A stretch of 14,194 nucleotides of DNA from Desulfohalobiaceae bacterium (GTDB lineage: Bacteria; Desulfobacterota; Desulfovibrionia; Desulfovibrionales; Desulfothermaceae). The DNA is taken from assembly GCA_021737115.1 (NCBI GenBank), contig JAIPER010000052.1, positions 1 to 14,194 of the forward strand, read 5' to 3'. Positions 1-6,663 of the stretch are shown piece by piece. Under the pieces are notes generated by a model, which did not search any database, was not told the origin of the DNA, and saw only the letters and a list, made by a program, of their open reading frames with translations. The position numbers and the translations under genes are program-made. Position 1 is the stretch's first letter. Each line of letters starts with the position of its first letter.

Positions 1-34
1 CTGGGCTTCTGGAGCCAACGCTCCAGAAGCCCAG
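1..34. repeat. Perfect 15-bp inverted repeat (hairpin)
   Basis: The window opens with a perfect inverted repeat: 15-bp arms at 1-15 and 20-34 around the loop CAAC. No T-run follows on the plus strand, so it is not a textbook intrinsic terminator. It sits 21 bp ahead of the transporter start codon. It may close an upstream gene or be an intergenic repeat. The window edge prevents checking whether the stem extends further. Confidence 0.7.
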
Positions 35-55
35 AATTGGCAATGGAGACAAAAC

Positions 56-2923
56 ATGAGTCTAGCCCGGTTCGTCAGTGAGACCTCTACCAATCGTCCC
101 CGGATCGTTCTCGGGATCATCGCCCTGACAGCGCTGGTCCTGGCCCTGCTGGCAGCCCTGCCCTCGATCTGGCCCGGGCAGTTTTCAGCCCTCAACCCCT
201 TGCAGGTTGACACAGATCCGGAAAACATGCTCAGCCCGGAAGAACCGGTCCGGATCTTTCATAACCGGATGAAAGAAAAGTTCGACCTGAACGATATCAT
301 TGTCGTGGGCGTGGTCAACGAAGAACATCCCCAGGGCGTTTTCAATAAGGACTCCCTGGAGCGGGTCTACCAACTTACGGAGTATGCCAAGACCCTTCAG
401 GGCGAGGCAGTGGGCAGCGAAGATCCCCGGGGCGGGGTGGTCCGGGCTGATATCATCGCCCCGTCCACCGTGGACAATATCGAGCAGGGCGGGGTGGGCA
501 CTGTCCGCTTCGAGTGGCTCATGTCCGAACCTCCTGAAAATCAGAAAGAGGCCCTGGCCGTGCGGGACAAAGCCCAGAACATCCCTTTTTTAAATGGCAC
601 CCTGGTGTCCGAAGACGGACAGGCTCTGGCCCTATATCTGCCCATCACCTCCAAGGACCTGAGCTATGAGGTCTGGGCCAAGCTGAAGGACAAAATAAAC
701 GGTTTCCAGGGCAACGAGCAGTGGCACATCACCGGCCTGCCCGTAGCCAACGATGTCTTTGGAGTGCAGATGTTCAAACAGATGGCCATCTCCGCCCCCC
801 TGGCCATGCTGGTCATCTTTTTGCTCATGCTCTATTTTTTCCGCAACCTGCTGCTGATCATCTCACCCATGCTGGTGGCCATGGCCTCGGTGATCTTGAC
901 CATGTCGGCCTTGATCATCTCCGGAAACACCATCCACATCATGAGTTCGATGATCCCCATCTTCATAATGCCCATTGCGGTTCTGGACTCGATTCATATC
1001 CTCTCCGAATTTTTCGATCATTACCAAAGAATGAGGGACAGAGTCCGGACCATCAAGTACACCCTGGAGACCCTGTTTTTGCCCATGCTCTTCACCTCGG
1101 TCACCTCGGCCGCCGGATTCGCCTCCCTGGCCCTGACCCCGATCCCCCCTGTTCAGGTCTTCGGGATATTCGTGGCCCTGGGTATTCTCGTTGCCTGGGC
1201 CCTGACCATCGTTCTCATTCCGGCCTACATCATGTTCATCCCGGAACACAGGCTGGAGAACTTCGGAATGCAAACCCGGGGGTCAGACGCCTCTTCAGAA
1301 GCCGGCCTCTTGGGCCGCTTTTTGCAGTTCATCGGGAGTTCCACCTACCGTAGAGGCAAAGTCTATTTGAGCATCACCGCTGTTCTGGTGATCATCGCCA
1401 TATACGGCATCACCCAGATCGTGATCAATGACAACCCAACCAAATGGTTTAAAAAAGACCATTCCATCCGGGTGGCGGACCAGGTCCTGAACGATCATTT
1501 CGGCGGGACCTACATGGCCTACCTGAATCTCGAACCACAAGCGAAAAGCTTTTCCCCCCGGCAATACACCGCTGATCTCCAGAAGCGCCTGCAGATCTTT
1601 GTCCAAGAGGAAGCCCTTGAACCGGCTACTCCGAAACTGGCCGACGAACTGGCCGCAAAGGTCAAGGACCTGACCCCGGATGCCGCAGGCAGGGAAGGCC
1701 TCCTGTCCGGACTGCAGGATTTCATCCAGAACAGACTGGAAGCAGCCTCCGGAGAGGCGGTCTATGCCTGGGAAGAGCTCCAGCGTTTTCTGGATCAGGA
1801 GCAGTCCCGGGATGATGTCTTCAAGGACCCGAAGGTTCTCAAATACATGGCTTCCCTGGAAGAGGCCCTCCTTGAAACCGGTATAGTGGGTAAATCCAAT
1901 TCCCTGACCGACATCGTCAAGACCGTGCACCGCGAACTTTTTGAAGGCAGGGCCGAGGCCTTCAAGATACCCGATTCCGCCCGGGCCGTGGCCCAGACCC
2001 TGGTCACCTACCAGAGCAGTCACCGCCCCCAGGACCTGTGGCATTTCGTCACCCCGGACTATCGACAGGCCAGCCTGTGGGTGCAGCTCAAAAGCGGCGA
2101 CAACCGGGACATGACCCGGGTGGTTGAGGCCGTGGACCAGTTTCTGAAAAAAAATCCGCCACCGGCCGATCTGCAGGCCGAATGGTTCGGCCTGACCTAT
2201 ATCAATGTGGTCTGGCAGAGCAAGATGGTCAGCGGGATGCTCAAGGCCTTTCTGGGCAGCTTTCTGGTGGTCCTTTTGATGATGACCCTTCTCTTCCGCT
2301 CAGCCCTGTGGGGGCTTTTGTCCATGGTCCCCCTGACCGTGACCATCGGATTCATCTACGGAGCCATAGGCCTGGCGGGCAAAAACTACGACATGCCGGT
2401 GGCGGTCCTGTCTTCCCTGACCATCGGCCTGGCTGTGGATTTCGCCATTCATTTCCTTGTCCGGGCCAGGGTCCTGCAGGCCGAGCAGGGGCAGTGGCAG
2501 AACACCGTTTCCCGCGTCTTTGGGGAGCCGGCCAGGGCCATCAGCCGGAATGTGGTGGTCATCGCCCTGGGTTTCACCCCGCTTTTGCTGGCCCCGCTGC
2601 TGCCTTACGTGACTGTGGGCTTCTTCATGGCCTCCATCATGCTTGTCTCCGGAGCGGCCACCCTTATCCTGCTGCCCTCGATCATCCCCTATCTCGAACC
2701 CCTGCTCTTTCCCCGGAGCAGGGGCCTGTCCCTGCTGTGCAAAGGCGGGACCTGCTTCATCAGCGGCCTGGCCGCCCTGGCCCTGGTCCTGATCAATATC
2801 CAGCAGTTCCTGCGAGCGGGCTGGACCGCCTGGACCTGGATCAGCCTGGGGGCTCTGCCGCTGTTGTTTCTTTTCTGCGCCTTCATGTCCAGGCGGGCGG
2901 CTTGCTGGAAAGAGGAGGGATGA
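56..2923 (+). CDS. RND/MMPL-superfamily transporter (955 aa)
   Basis: Inner-membrane, proton-driven exporter of the RND superfamily (COG1033/MMPL type). The fold is the usual duplicated one. TM1 is near residues 17-39, followed by a periplasmic domain to about 240 and a helix bundle to about 395. A second half follows, with a TM near 435-455, a periplasmic domain at 460-725 and a bundle at 728-880. Each half carries the expected charged motif in its fourth-helix region: D311-S-I-H and D795-F-A-I-H, likely proton-relay residues. Two further hydrophobic helices near 897-917 and 925-945 extend the C-terminus beyond the usual 12 helices. GGAG at 45-48 is well placed for the ATG. The substrate is unknown. 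The LolA-like and outer-membrane genes downstream suggest lipid or hydrophobe transport to the outer membrane. The family call is secure; the role is inference. Confidence 0.92.
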   Translation: MSLARFVSETSTNRPRIVLGIIALTALVLALLAALPSIWPGQFSALNPLQVDTDPENMLSPEEPVRIFHNRMKEKFDLNDIIVVGVVNEEHPQGVFNKDSLERVYQLTEYAKTLQGEAVGSEDPRGGVVRADIIAPSTVDNIEQGGVGTVRFEWLMSEPPENQKEALAVRDKAQNIPFLNGTLVSEDGQALALYLPITSKDLSYEVWAKLKDKINGFQGNEQWHITGLPVANDVFGVQMFKQMAISAPLAMLVIFLLMLYFFRNLLLIISPMLVAMASVILTMSALIISGNTIHIMSSMIPIFIMPIAVLDSIHILSEFFDHYQRMRDRVRTIKYTLETLFLPMLFTSVTSAAGFASLALTPIPPVQVFGIFVALGILVAWALTIVLIPAYIMFIPEHRLENFGMQTRGSDASSEAGLLGRFLQFIGSSTYRRGKVYLSITAVLVIIAIYGITQIVINDNPTKWFKKDHSIRVADQVLNDHFGGTYMAYLNLEPQAKSFSPRQYTADLQKRLQIFVQEEALEPATPKLADELAAKVKDLTPDAAGREGLLSGLQDFIQNRLEAASGEAVYAWEELQRFLDQEQSRDDVFKDPKVLKYMASLEEALLETGIVGKSNSLTDIVKTVHRELFEGRAEAFKIPDSARAVAQTLVTYQSSHRPQDLWHFVTPDYRQASLWVQLKSGDNRDMTRVVEAVDQFLKKNPPPADLQAEWFGLTYINVVWQSKMVSGMLKAFLGSFLVVLLMMTLLFRSALWGLLSMVPLTVTIGFIYGAIGLAGKNYDMPVAVLSSLTIGLAVDFAIHFLVRARVLQAEQGQWQNTVSRVFGEPARAISRNVVVIALGFTPLLLAPLLPYVTVGFFMASIMLVSGAATLILLPSIIPYLEPLLFPRSRGLSLLCKGGTCFISGLAALALVLINIQQFLRAGWTAWTWISLGALPLLFLFCAFMSRRAACWKEEG

Positions 2924-2940
2924 GGGAATGAATGCGGGAG

Positions 2941-2980
2941 ATGCTGGCATGCTGGCATGCTGGCATGCTGGAATGCTGGG
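2941..2980. repeat. 8-bp tandem repeat, five copies
   Basis: Five contiguous 8-bp units: three copies of ATGCTGGC, then ATGCTGGA and ATGCTGGG. The array starts 17 bp after the transporter stop codon and lies outside any credible gene. An open frame runs through it but is explained by the repeat and the REP-like element beyond. Such arrays can vary by slippage, but here a change in copy number would not alter a protein. Confidence 0.85.
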
Positions 2981-3062
2981 ATTGAAGACAGAGGTCAGTG
3001 GTCAGCCCGCCTCTGGCCGCAGACGCCCAGTTTGATCAATAAAGAAACGTTGCGTCACCTCC

Positions 3063-3225
3063 TCCGTCATTCCGGCGAAGGCCGGAATCCAGTAAAAGCA
3101 TTACAGGATGTGGATAAGGAGCCTGCCGTATACATTTTGGTGAACAAGAGAAATGGCACCCTGCTTGGAAGGACTTATATCAAAGCACCGCCTGACTGGA
3201 TTCCGGCCTTCGCCGGAATGACGGA
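3063..3225. mobile_element. REP-like inverted pair (REPIN/MITE-like unit)
   Basis: Two 31-bp perfect inverted copies, at 3063-3093 and 3195-3225, flank about 100 bp. Each copy is itself a small hairpin, with ATTCCGGC, loop GAAG, then GCCGGAAT in the left copy, and ends in an AATCCAG-type tail. This is the widespread REP-like design built on GTCATTCC. Two inverted REP copies with a short spacer match the definition of a REPIN or a small non-autonomous element. The spacer is not random: it holds both ends of a GIY-YIG nuclease gene, described in the next entry. Confidence 0.8.
3110..3195 (+). pseudogene. Internally deleted GIY-YIG nuclease remnant
   Basis: From a GTG at 3110 the frame reads VDKEPAVYILVNKRNGTL, which matches the conserved N-terminus of small YhbQ/UvrC-like GIY-YIG nucleases (consensus PAVYIL..KRNGTLYIGVT). 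Homology stops at about 3163. In another frame, 3166-3195 reads WKDLYQSTA then TGA, which resembles the family's C-terminal end (WRDLY..). About 70 central codons, including the GIY-YIG catalytic core, are therefore missing, and the two ends are joined out of frame. The gene remnant fills the space between the two REP-like arms exactly. It cannot encode an active nuclease. The N-terminal match is strong; the C-terminal match is short but lies where expected. The family is recalled from knowledge and was not searched. Confidence 0.65.
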
Positions 3226-3319
3226 CAAGAAAATGAGGCATCTGAAGCACTAAAAATACGCAAAAACTGGATGAGCTTTAATTATTTGTTATAGATTTAA
3301 GTTGATGGCAAACTTCAGT

Positions 3320-3347
3320 AAATTTTATCTGTCTGCAGGTAAAATTT
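3320..3347. promoter_or_regulatory. 28-bp near-perfect palindrome before the LolA-like gene
   Basis: Arms at 3320-3331 and 3336-3347 match at 11 of 12 positions around a 4-bp centre, in an AT-rich gap. The ribosome-binding site of the next gene begins only 4 bp downstream. A weak promoter-like pair lies here (TTGATG at 3302-3307, TATCTG at 3326-3331), so the palindrome would cover the -10. It could be a repressor operator or, in the transcript, a hairpin beside the ribosome-binding site. No regulator gene is adjacent. Confidence 0.45.
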
Positions 3348-3362
3348 AAAAGGAGGATTTCT

Positions 3363-4163
3363 ATGATGCGAAGATCTTATTCACGACGAGTCTTCTTTCT
3401 TGTTTTCTTTGTTTTCACTACCTTTCCGGCCGGGGCCGCCGCTCCGGACGTAGGTGAAATCGTGGCCAGGGCCAACCACATGGCCTACTATCAGGGAGAA
3501 GACGGCAAGGCCAAGGTGGAGATGACCATCAACGACACCCAGGGCAGGACCCGGCACAAGACCCTGACCATCCTGCGCAAGAACATGGATGATAAGGACC
3601 GGGAGCAGCGCTTCTACGTCTACTTTCACCGGCCTTCGGATGAACGTGGAACAGTGTTCATGGTCTGGAAGCATGTCGGCGAAGATGACGATCGTTGGCT
3701 CTACCTGCCGGCCCTGGATGTCACCAAGCGCATCGCAGCCTCGGATGAACGGACCAGTTTCGTGGGCTCGCATTTTTTCTATGAGGACGTCTCCGGCCGG
3801 GGGATCGAAGAGGACAGGCACGAATTGGTCGAGACCACGGACAACTACTATGTCCTCAAAAACACCCCCAAAAAGCCTGAAATGGTAGAATTCGAGCATT
3901 ACATCATGTATGTCCACAAGTCCACCTTTCTTCCGGTCAAGGCCGAATACTTTCGCAACGGCACAAAGTACCGTGAGATGAGCGTTCTCGAGGTAAAAGA
4001 GATCCAGGGGAAAACCACCATCACCAAGCAGAAGATGAGCGACCTGGAAAGCGGTGGACATACCGTGCTGGAGTTCAGCGATGTGTCCTACAACAACGGC
4101 CTGCCCGACGATATCTTCAGCGAACGCTATCTTCGCCGGGCCCCCAGGAAATACCTGCGATGA
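3363..4163 (+). CDS. LolA-like outer-membrane lipoprotein-sorting protein (266 aa)
   Basis: Predicted periplasmic protein with a LolA-like open-barrel fold that may bind lipid or another hydrophobic cargo. A Sec-type signal peptide spans residues 1-26: basic MMRRSYSRR, a Phe/Val-rich core, then FPAGAAA. The mature part has the alternating strand pattern of the LolA_like family, with the segment WLYLPALDVTKRIAASDE and the signature FVGSHFFYEDVSGR, which is characteristic of the group. AGGAGG at 3351-3356 lies six bases before the ATG; a second ATG follows directly. The stop overlaps the next gene's start (ATGA), so the two are translationally coupled. This family commonly sits beside RND/MMPL pumps and outer-membrane barrel genes, as here. 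The role in carrying cargo between the membranes is inferred. Confidence 0.85.
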   Translation: MMRRSYSRRVFFLVFFVFTTFPAGAAAPDVGEIVARANHMAYYQGEDGKAKVEMTINDTQGRTRHKTLTILRKNMDDKDREQRFYVYFHRPSDERGTVFMVWKHVGEDDDRWLYLPALDVTKRIAASDERTSFVGSHFFYEDVSGRGIEEDRHELVETTDNYYVLKNTPKKPEMVEFEHYIMYVHKSTFLPVKAEYFRNGTKYREMSVLEVKEIQGKTTITKQKMSDLESGGHTVLEFSDVSYNNGLPDDIFSERYLRRAPRKYLR

Positions 4164-5668
4164 TGAAACCAGGATCTGTTTTCTTGCTGATCATGTTTCT
4201 TGTGATCGGCTGTGCTCTTCCCGTCCGGGCCGAAGAACCAGCCCTGCCGGAGGGTCTGGGTACCTCGGATGCAGACAGAACCCGGGAACCAAAGTTGCCC
4301 GCGGGTCTCGGTGATTCGGCTGATTCCGCAGAGCCGGCCCGGGATACACGGGAAGAGCCCGGCCTGCCCGCGGGTCTTGAAGGCGGGGATGGCCAGGAGC
4401 CCGCCCTGCCGTCCGGATTAGCCCCGGAAAAAGACCAGACTCCTGAACAGGATTCCGGCCGGCAGGAAGCCGGATGGACCGAACCCTTCGGATTTCCCCT
4501 GCACGGCTTCCTGGAGGGCCGCTACGGGCCGAGGTTGCAGTCTGATCCAGTCCAGTCCGAAGAGGCCAGCCTGGGAGAAGCCCGTTTGCAGCTGGAGACC
4601 GAAAAGTTCTGGGACGCGGGCAGCTTTGACCTGACGGCGGATATCATTCTGGACGACATCTCTGATGAGGTCGATTTCGATCTCCGCCAGGCCAGGTATA
4701 CCTTTTCCCCGCTGCCGTCAGTGGACATCCGGGCCGGACGACAGGTCCTGTCCTGGGGCACCGGAGACCTGATATTCATCAACGACCTCTTTCCCAAGGA
4801 CTGGGTCTCCTTTCTCAGCGGCCGGGACGTGGAGTACCTCAAGGCGCCGGGCGACGCCGTCCGCCTCGGCTGGTTCAACGATCTGTTCAATCTGAACCTG
4901 GTCTACACCCCCAAATTCGACCCGGACCGCTTCGTGGACGGCGAACGCCTCAGCTACTGGAACCCCAGGCTGGGGAGAATCGCCGGGGAAGACAATCAGA
5001 TACAAACCAGAGAACCGGATGACTGGTTTGACAACGACGAAATCGCCCTGCGGGCCTACCGGAACCTAGCCGGCTATGAACTGGCTGTGTACAGTTATTT
5101 CGGATACTGGAAGAGCCCGGCCGGACAGGACCCGGCCACCGGTAAATTTCTGTTTCCAAAGCTCAATGTCTACGGGGCCAGCCTGCAGGGGACAATCGGA
5201 CCGGGAATCGGAAACATCGAGTTCGGCTACTATGACTCCCGGGAAGACCGGGCAGGAGATGACCCGTTCGTGAACAACAGCGAAGTCCGTCTCCTGCTCG
5301 GCTACGAGCAGGAGCTGGCCACGGAGTTCACCGGCTCCGTCCAGTACTACCTGGAACATCTTCAGGATTATGATGCGTACAGGTCCCATCTCCCACCCGG
5401 GGCCGAGGCCAGGGATGAGAACCGTCATCTTCTGACCCTCAGGCTGACCAAGCTCCTCCTGAACCAGGACCTGACCCTTTCCCTGTTCACCTTTTATTCC
5501 CCCTCCGATCAGGATGCCTACCTCCGACCCCAGGTAACTTATGAATACAGCGACGCCTGGACCGTAGTCACCGGAGGCAACCTGTTTTTTGGAGAGGAGG
5601 AGCATACGTTCTTTGGTCAGTTTGAAAACAACAGCAACTGGTATCTCGGCCTGCGCTATTCGTTCTAA
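4160..5668 (+). CDS. Outer-membrane beta-barrel protein with N-terminal EPxLPxGL repeats (502 aa)
   Basis: Exported protein of unknown function. After a signal sequence (residues 1-24) comes a disordered acidic and Pro-rich stretch with four copies of E-P-x-L-P-x-G-L, at residues 26-33, 43-50, 66-73 and 80-87. The rest, from about 113, is amphipathic strands rich in Tyr, Arg and Asp, with the segment RAGRQVLSWGTGDLIFIND, and ends in LGLRYSF. A terminal Phe after alternating hydrophobics is the usual C-terminal signal for outer-membrane barrels (BamA substrates). It resembles the DUF1302/alginate-export style barrels found beside MMPL and LolA-like genes. The signal is ambiguous: VIGC at 15-18 could be a lipobox, while VRA-EE at 24 fits signal peptidase I, which suits a barrel better. 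It starts within the preceding stop codon. Confidence 0.8.
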   Translation: MMKPGSVFLLIMFLVIGCALPVRAEEPALPEGLGTSDADRTREPKLPAGLGDSADSAEPARDTREEPGLPAGLEGGDGQEPALPSGLAPEKDQTPEQDSGRQEAGWTEPFGFPLHGFLEGRYGPRLQSDPVQSEEASLGEARLQLETEKFWDAGSFDLTADIILDDISDEVDFDLRQARYTFSPLPSVDIRAGRQVLSWGTGDLIFINDLFPKDWVSFLSGRDVEYLKAPGDAVRLGWFNDLFNLNLVYTPKFDPDRFVDGERLSYWNPRLGRIAGEDNQIQTREPDDWFDNDEIALRAYRNLAGYELAVYSYFGYWKSPAGQDPATGKFLFPKLNVYGASLQGTIGPGIGNIEFGYYDSREDRAGDDPFVNNSEVRLLLGYEQELATEFTGSVQYYLEHLQDYDAYRSHLPPGAEARDENRHLLTLRLTKLLLNQDLTLSLFTFYSPSDQDAYLRPQVTYEYSDAWTVVTGGNLFFGEEEHTFFGQFENNSNWYLGLRYSF

Positions 5669-5762
5669 GGCCAATTCATGCTTCAAAAGAGTCAAGGTTG
5701 AGTTGTTTTACTATGTTCAAGATTCATTCAGTTCGATAAATCAACAACAAAGGAGAAAAACT

Positions 5763-5969
5763 ATGGGTATCAACCGATTGTTACGAGGCATCGCCGGTTT
5801 TTTCGTCCTGGCAAGCGTGCTGCTCGCCGTGGGCCACTCCCCGTGGTGGCTGCTGTTCACCGCCTTTGTCGGGGCCAATCTGCTCCAGTCGGCCTTTAGC
5901 GACTGGTGCCCGATGATAACCTTCTTGCAGAAGATCGGCTTTAAAAAGGAAATCTTGCCAAGGACTTGA
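5763..5969 (+). CDS. DUF2892 (YgaP-like) small membrane protein (68 aa)
   Basis: Two hydrophobic helices, near residues 8-24 and 27-44, are followed by SDWCPM with Cys49 and a basic tail. This matches the DUF2892 fold, known as the membrane part of YgaP-type rhodaneses and also as a free-standing small protein in sulfur gene clusters. AGGAG at 5751-5755 is seven bases before the ATG. It follows the barrel gene by 94 bp without a visible terminator and precedes the TusA gene, so it may be read with either. The conserved cysteine close to the membrane face could take part in persulfide chemistry, but no rhodanese domain is present here. Assignment rests on pattern and context. Confidence 0.8.
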   Translation: MGINRLLRGIAGFFVLASVLLAVGHSPWWLLFTAFVGANLLQSAFSDWCPMITFLQKIGFKKEILPRT

Positions 5970-6007
5970 AGACTTTATGGGGCCAAACAGATAGGTTAAA
6001 AAATTGT

Positions 6008-6043
6008 TTGACTAAATTCGTTCATAGGGTTACCATTTAGTCA
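6008..6043 (+). promoter_or_regulatory. Candidate sigma70 promoter framed by a 9-bp inverted repeat
   Basis: TTGACT (6008-6013), a 17-bp spacer and TACCAT (6031-6036) make a fair -35/-10 pair ahead of tusA. Perfect 9-bp arms TGACTAAAT (6009-6017) and ATTTAGTCA (6035-6043) overlap both elements, as an operator would. If used, the transcript would have a leader of roughly 160 nt before tusA, containing the folded element at 6104-6189. The regulator is unknown; the MarR-family protein in this window is a candidate. Confidence 0.4.
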
Positions 6044-6103
6044 GGAAAACATGTTTCAATATCCCAAAAAATAAAGTTTTTCTGCACGTAACACTATAAC
6101 CTT

Positions 6104-6189
6104 ACTGATCCGTTTCGGCTTTCCTGCCGCCGGCTGGGCCTCAAGCCTGGAAGCCGTCTGGCTCCCGCTCGAAAGAAACATCGGATCAG
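6104..6189 (+). promoter_or_regulatory. Candidate structured leader of tusA
   Basis: Arms at 6105-6112 and 6182-6189 (CTGATCCG/CGGATCAG) close a domain that ends just before the ribosome-binding site at 6195-6199. Inside, CGGCTT (6116-6121) pairs with AAGCCG (6151-6156), extended by CC/GG after a one-base bulge. The same design with different sequence appears upstream of the dsrF-like gene. It may be a cis-acting RNA or a pair of DNA-binding sites. It resembles no riboswitch class that I recognise. Confidence 0.35.
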
Positions 6190-6205
6190 AAAAAAGGAGC
6201 GTTCT

Positions 6206-6451
6206 ATGGATGTGGAAACCATTCAAGCGGATCAAGTGCTGGACACTTCGGGCCTGACCTGCCCCATGCCCCTCTTGAAAGCCAAAAAGACCATGAAGGG
6301 GATGGAATCCGGTCAAACCCTCGAGATCATCGGGACCGACCCCGGTTCCAAGAACGACATCCCGGATTACTGCAACAAGGGCAAAGCCGAATTTCTGGGC
6401 ATGGAGGACAAGGCCGGAGGCAGGACCCACTACTACATCAGGATCAAATAA
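6206..6451 (+). CDS. tusA: TusA-family sulfur carrier protein (81 aa)
   Basis: Small cytoplasmic sulfur-transfer protein that carries sulfane sulfur as a persulfide on a single cysteine. The family signature is present: DTSGLTCPMPLLKAKK with Cys19 in the CPxP motif at the start of the first helix, then the strand segment LEIIGTDPGSKNDIPDYC. A second cysteine, Cys56, lies in the usual downstream position of many homologues. The length is normal for TusA. AGGAG at 6195-6199 is six bases before the ATG. With the DsrF-, DsrH- and DsrE-like genes downstream it forms the kind of TusA-DsrEFH relay that moves sulfur to or from dissimilatory enzymes or tRNA thiolation. Here the Psr-like operon opposite favours dissimilatory or polysulfide-related work. 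The exact donor and acceptor are unknown. Confidence 0.93.
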   Translation: MDVETIQADQVLDTSGLTCPMPLLKAKKTMKGMESGQTLEIIGTDPGSKNDIPDYCNKGKAEFLGMEDKAGGRTHYYIRIK

Positions 6452-6492
6452 TTTTTCCGGGAAGACGTCAGACGTCTTCCCGGAAAAATTAT
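6448..6492. repeat. 45-bp perfect palindrome overlapping the tusA stop
   Basis: Arms of 22 bp (6448-6469 and 6471-6492) pair perfectly around one central base. The core is CCGGGAAGACGTC and its complement, flanked by AT pairs. The tusA stop codon TAA at 6449-6451 lies in the left arm. No T-run follows the GC stem on the plus strand; A residues do. It is therefore not a classic intrinsic terminator, although it must fold strongly in RNA. It may partly terminate transcription or protect the 3' end of the tusA message. Confidence 0.75.
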
Positions 6493-6535
6493 CGAACTTC
6501 TTTTTCCAAAAAGAAGCAAAAAGGGCTTTATTTTA

Positions 6536-6623
6536 TACTGATCCAACTTGACTTTTTGTGAATACAAGGCCTGAAGTCGAGAAATCATGTGCCTCTGTCG
6601 ATAAAACCAAAATTGGATCAGTA
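6536..6623 (+). promoter_or_regulatory. Candidate structured leader of the dsrF-like gene
   Basis: Perfect 11-bp arms TACTGATCCAA (6536-6546) and TTGGATCAGTA (6613-6623) enclose 66 nt. Inside, CTTGACTT (6547-6554) pairs with AAGTCGAG (6574-6581) with one G-U. The closing arms share ACTGATCC and GGATCAG with the tusA leader at almost the same separation (78 against 79 bases from start to start), and the inner stem begins at the equivalent place. The start codon is 41 bases beyond the element. Confidence 0.35.
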
Positions 6624-6663
6624 AAACAAGTGACAGTTTTTTCTAGACTAGCTGAGGTATCAT

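Noticed and set aside
863..2044. Long minus-strand frames opposite the RND transporter
   Set aside because: They are antisense shadows of a well-supported membrane protein, without initiation signals or family motifs.
2957..3253. 98-codon plus-strand open frame between the transporter and the LolA-like gene
   Set aside because: It starts in the 8-bp tandem repeat, reads through both REP-like arms (giving the common artefact WIPAFAGMT) and includes the GIY-YIG fragment. It has no ribosome-binding site and no protein-like composition overall.
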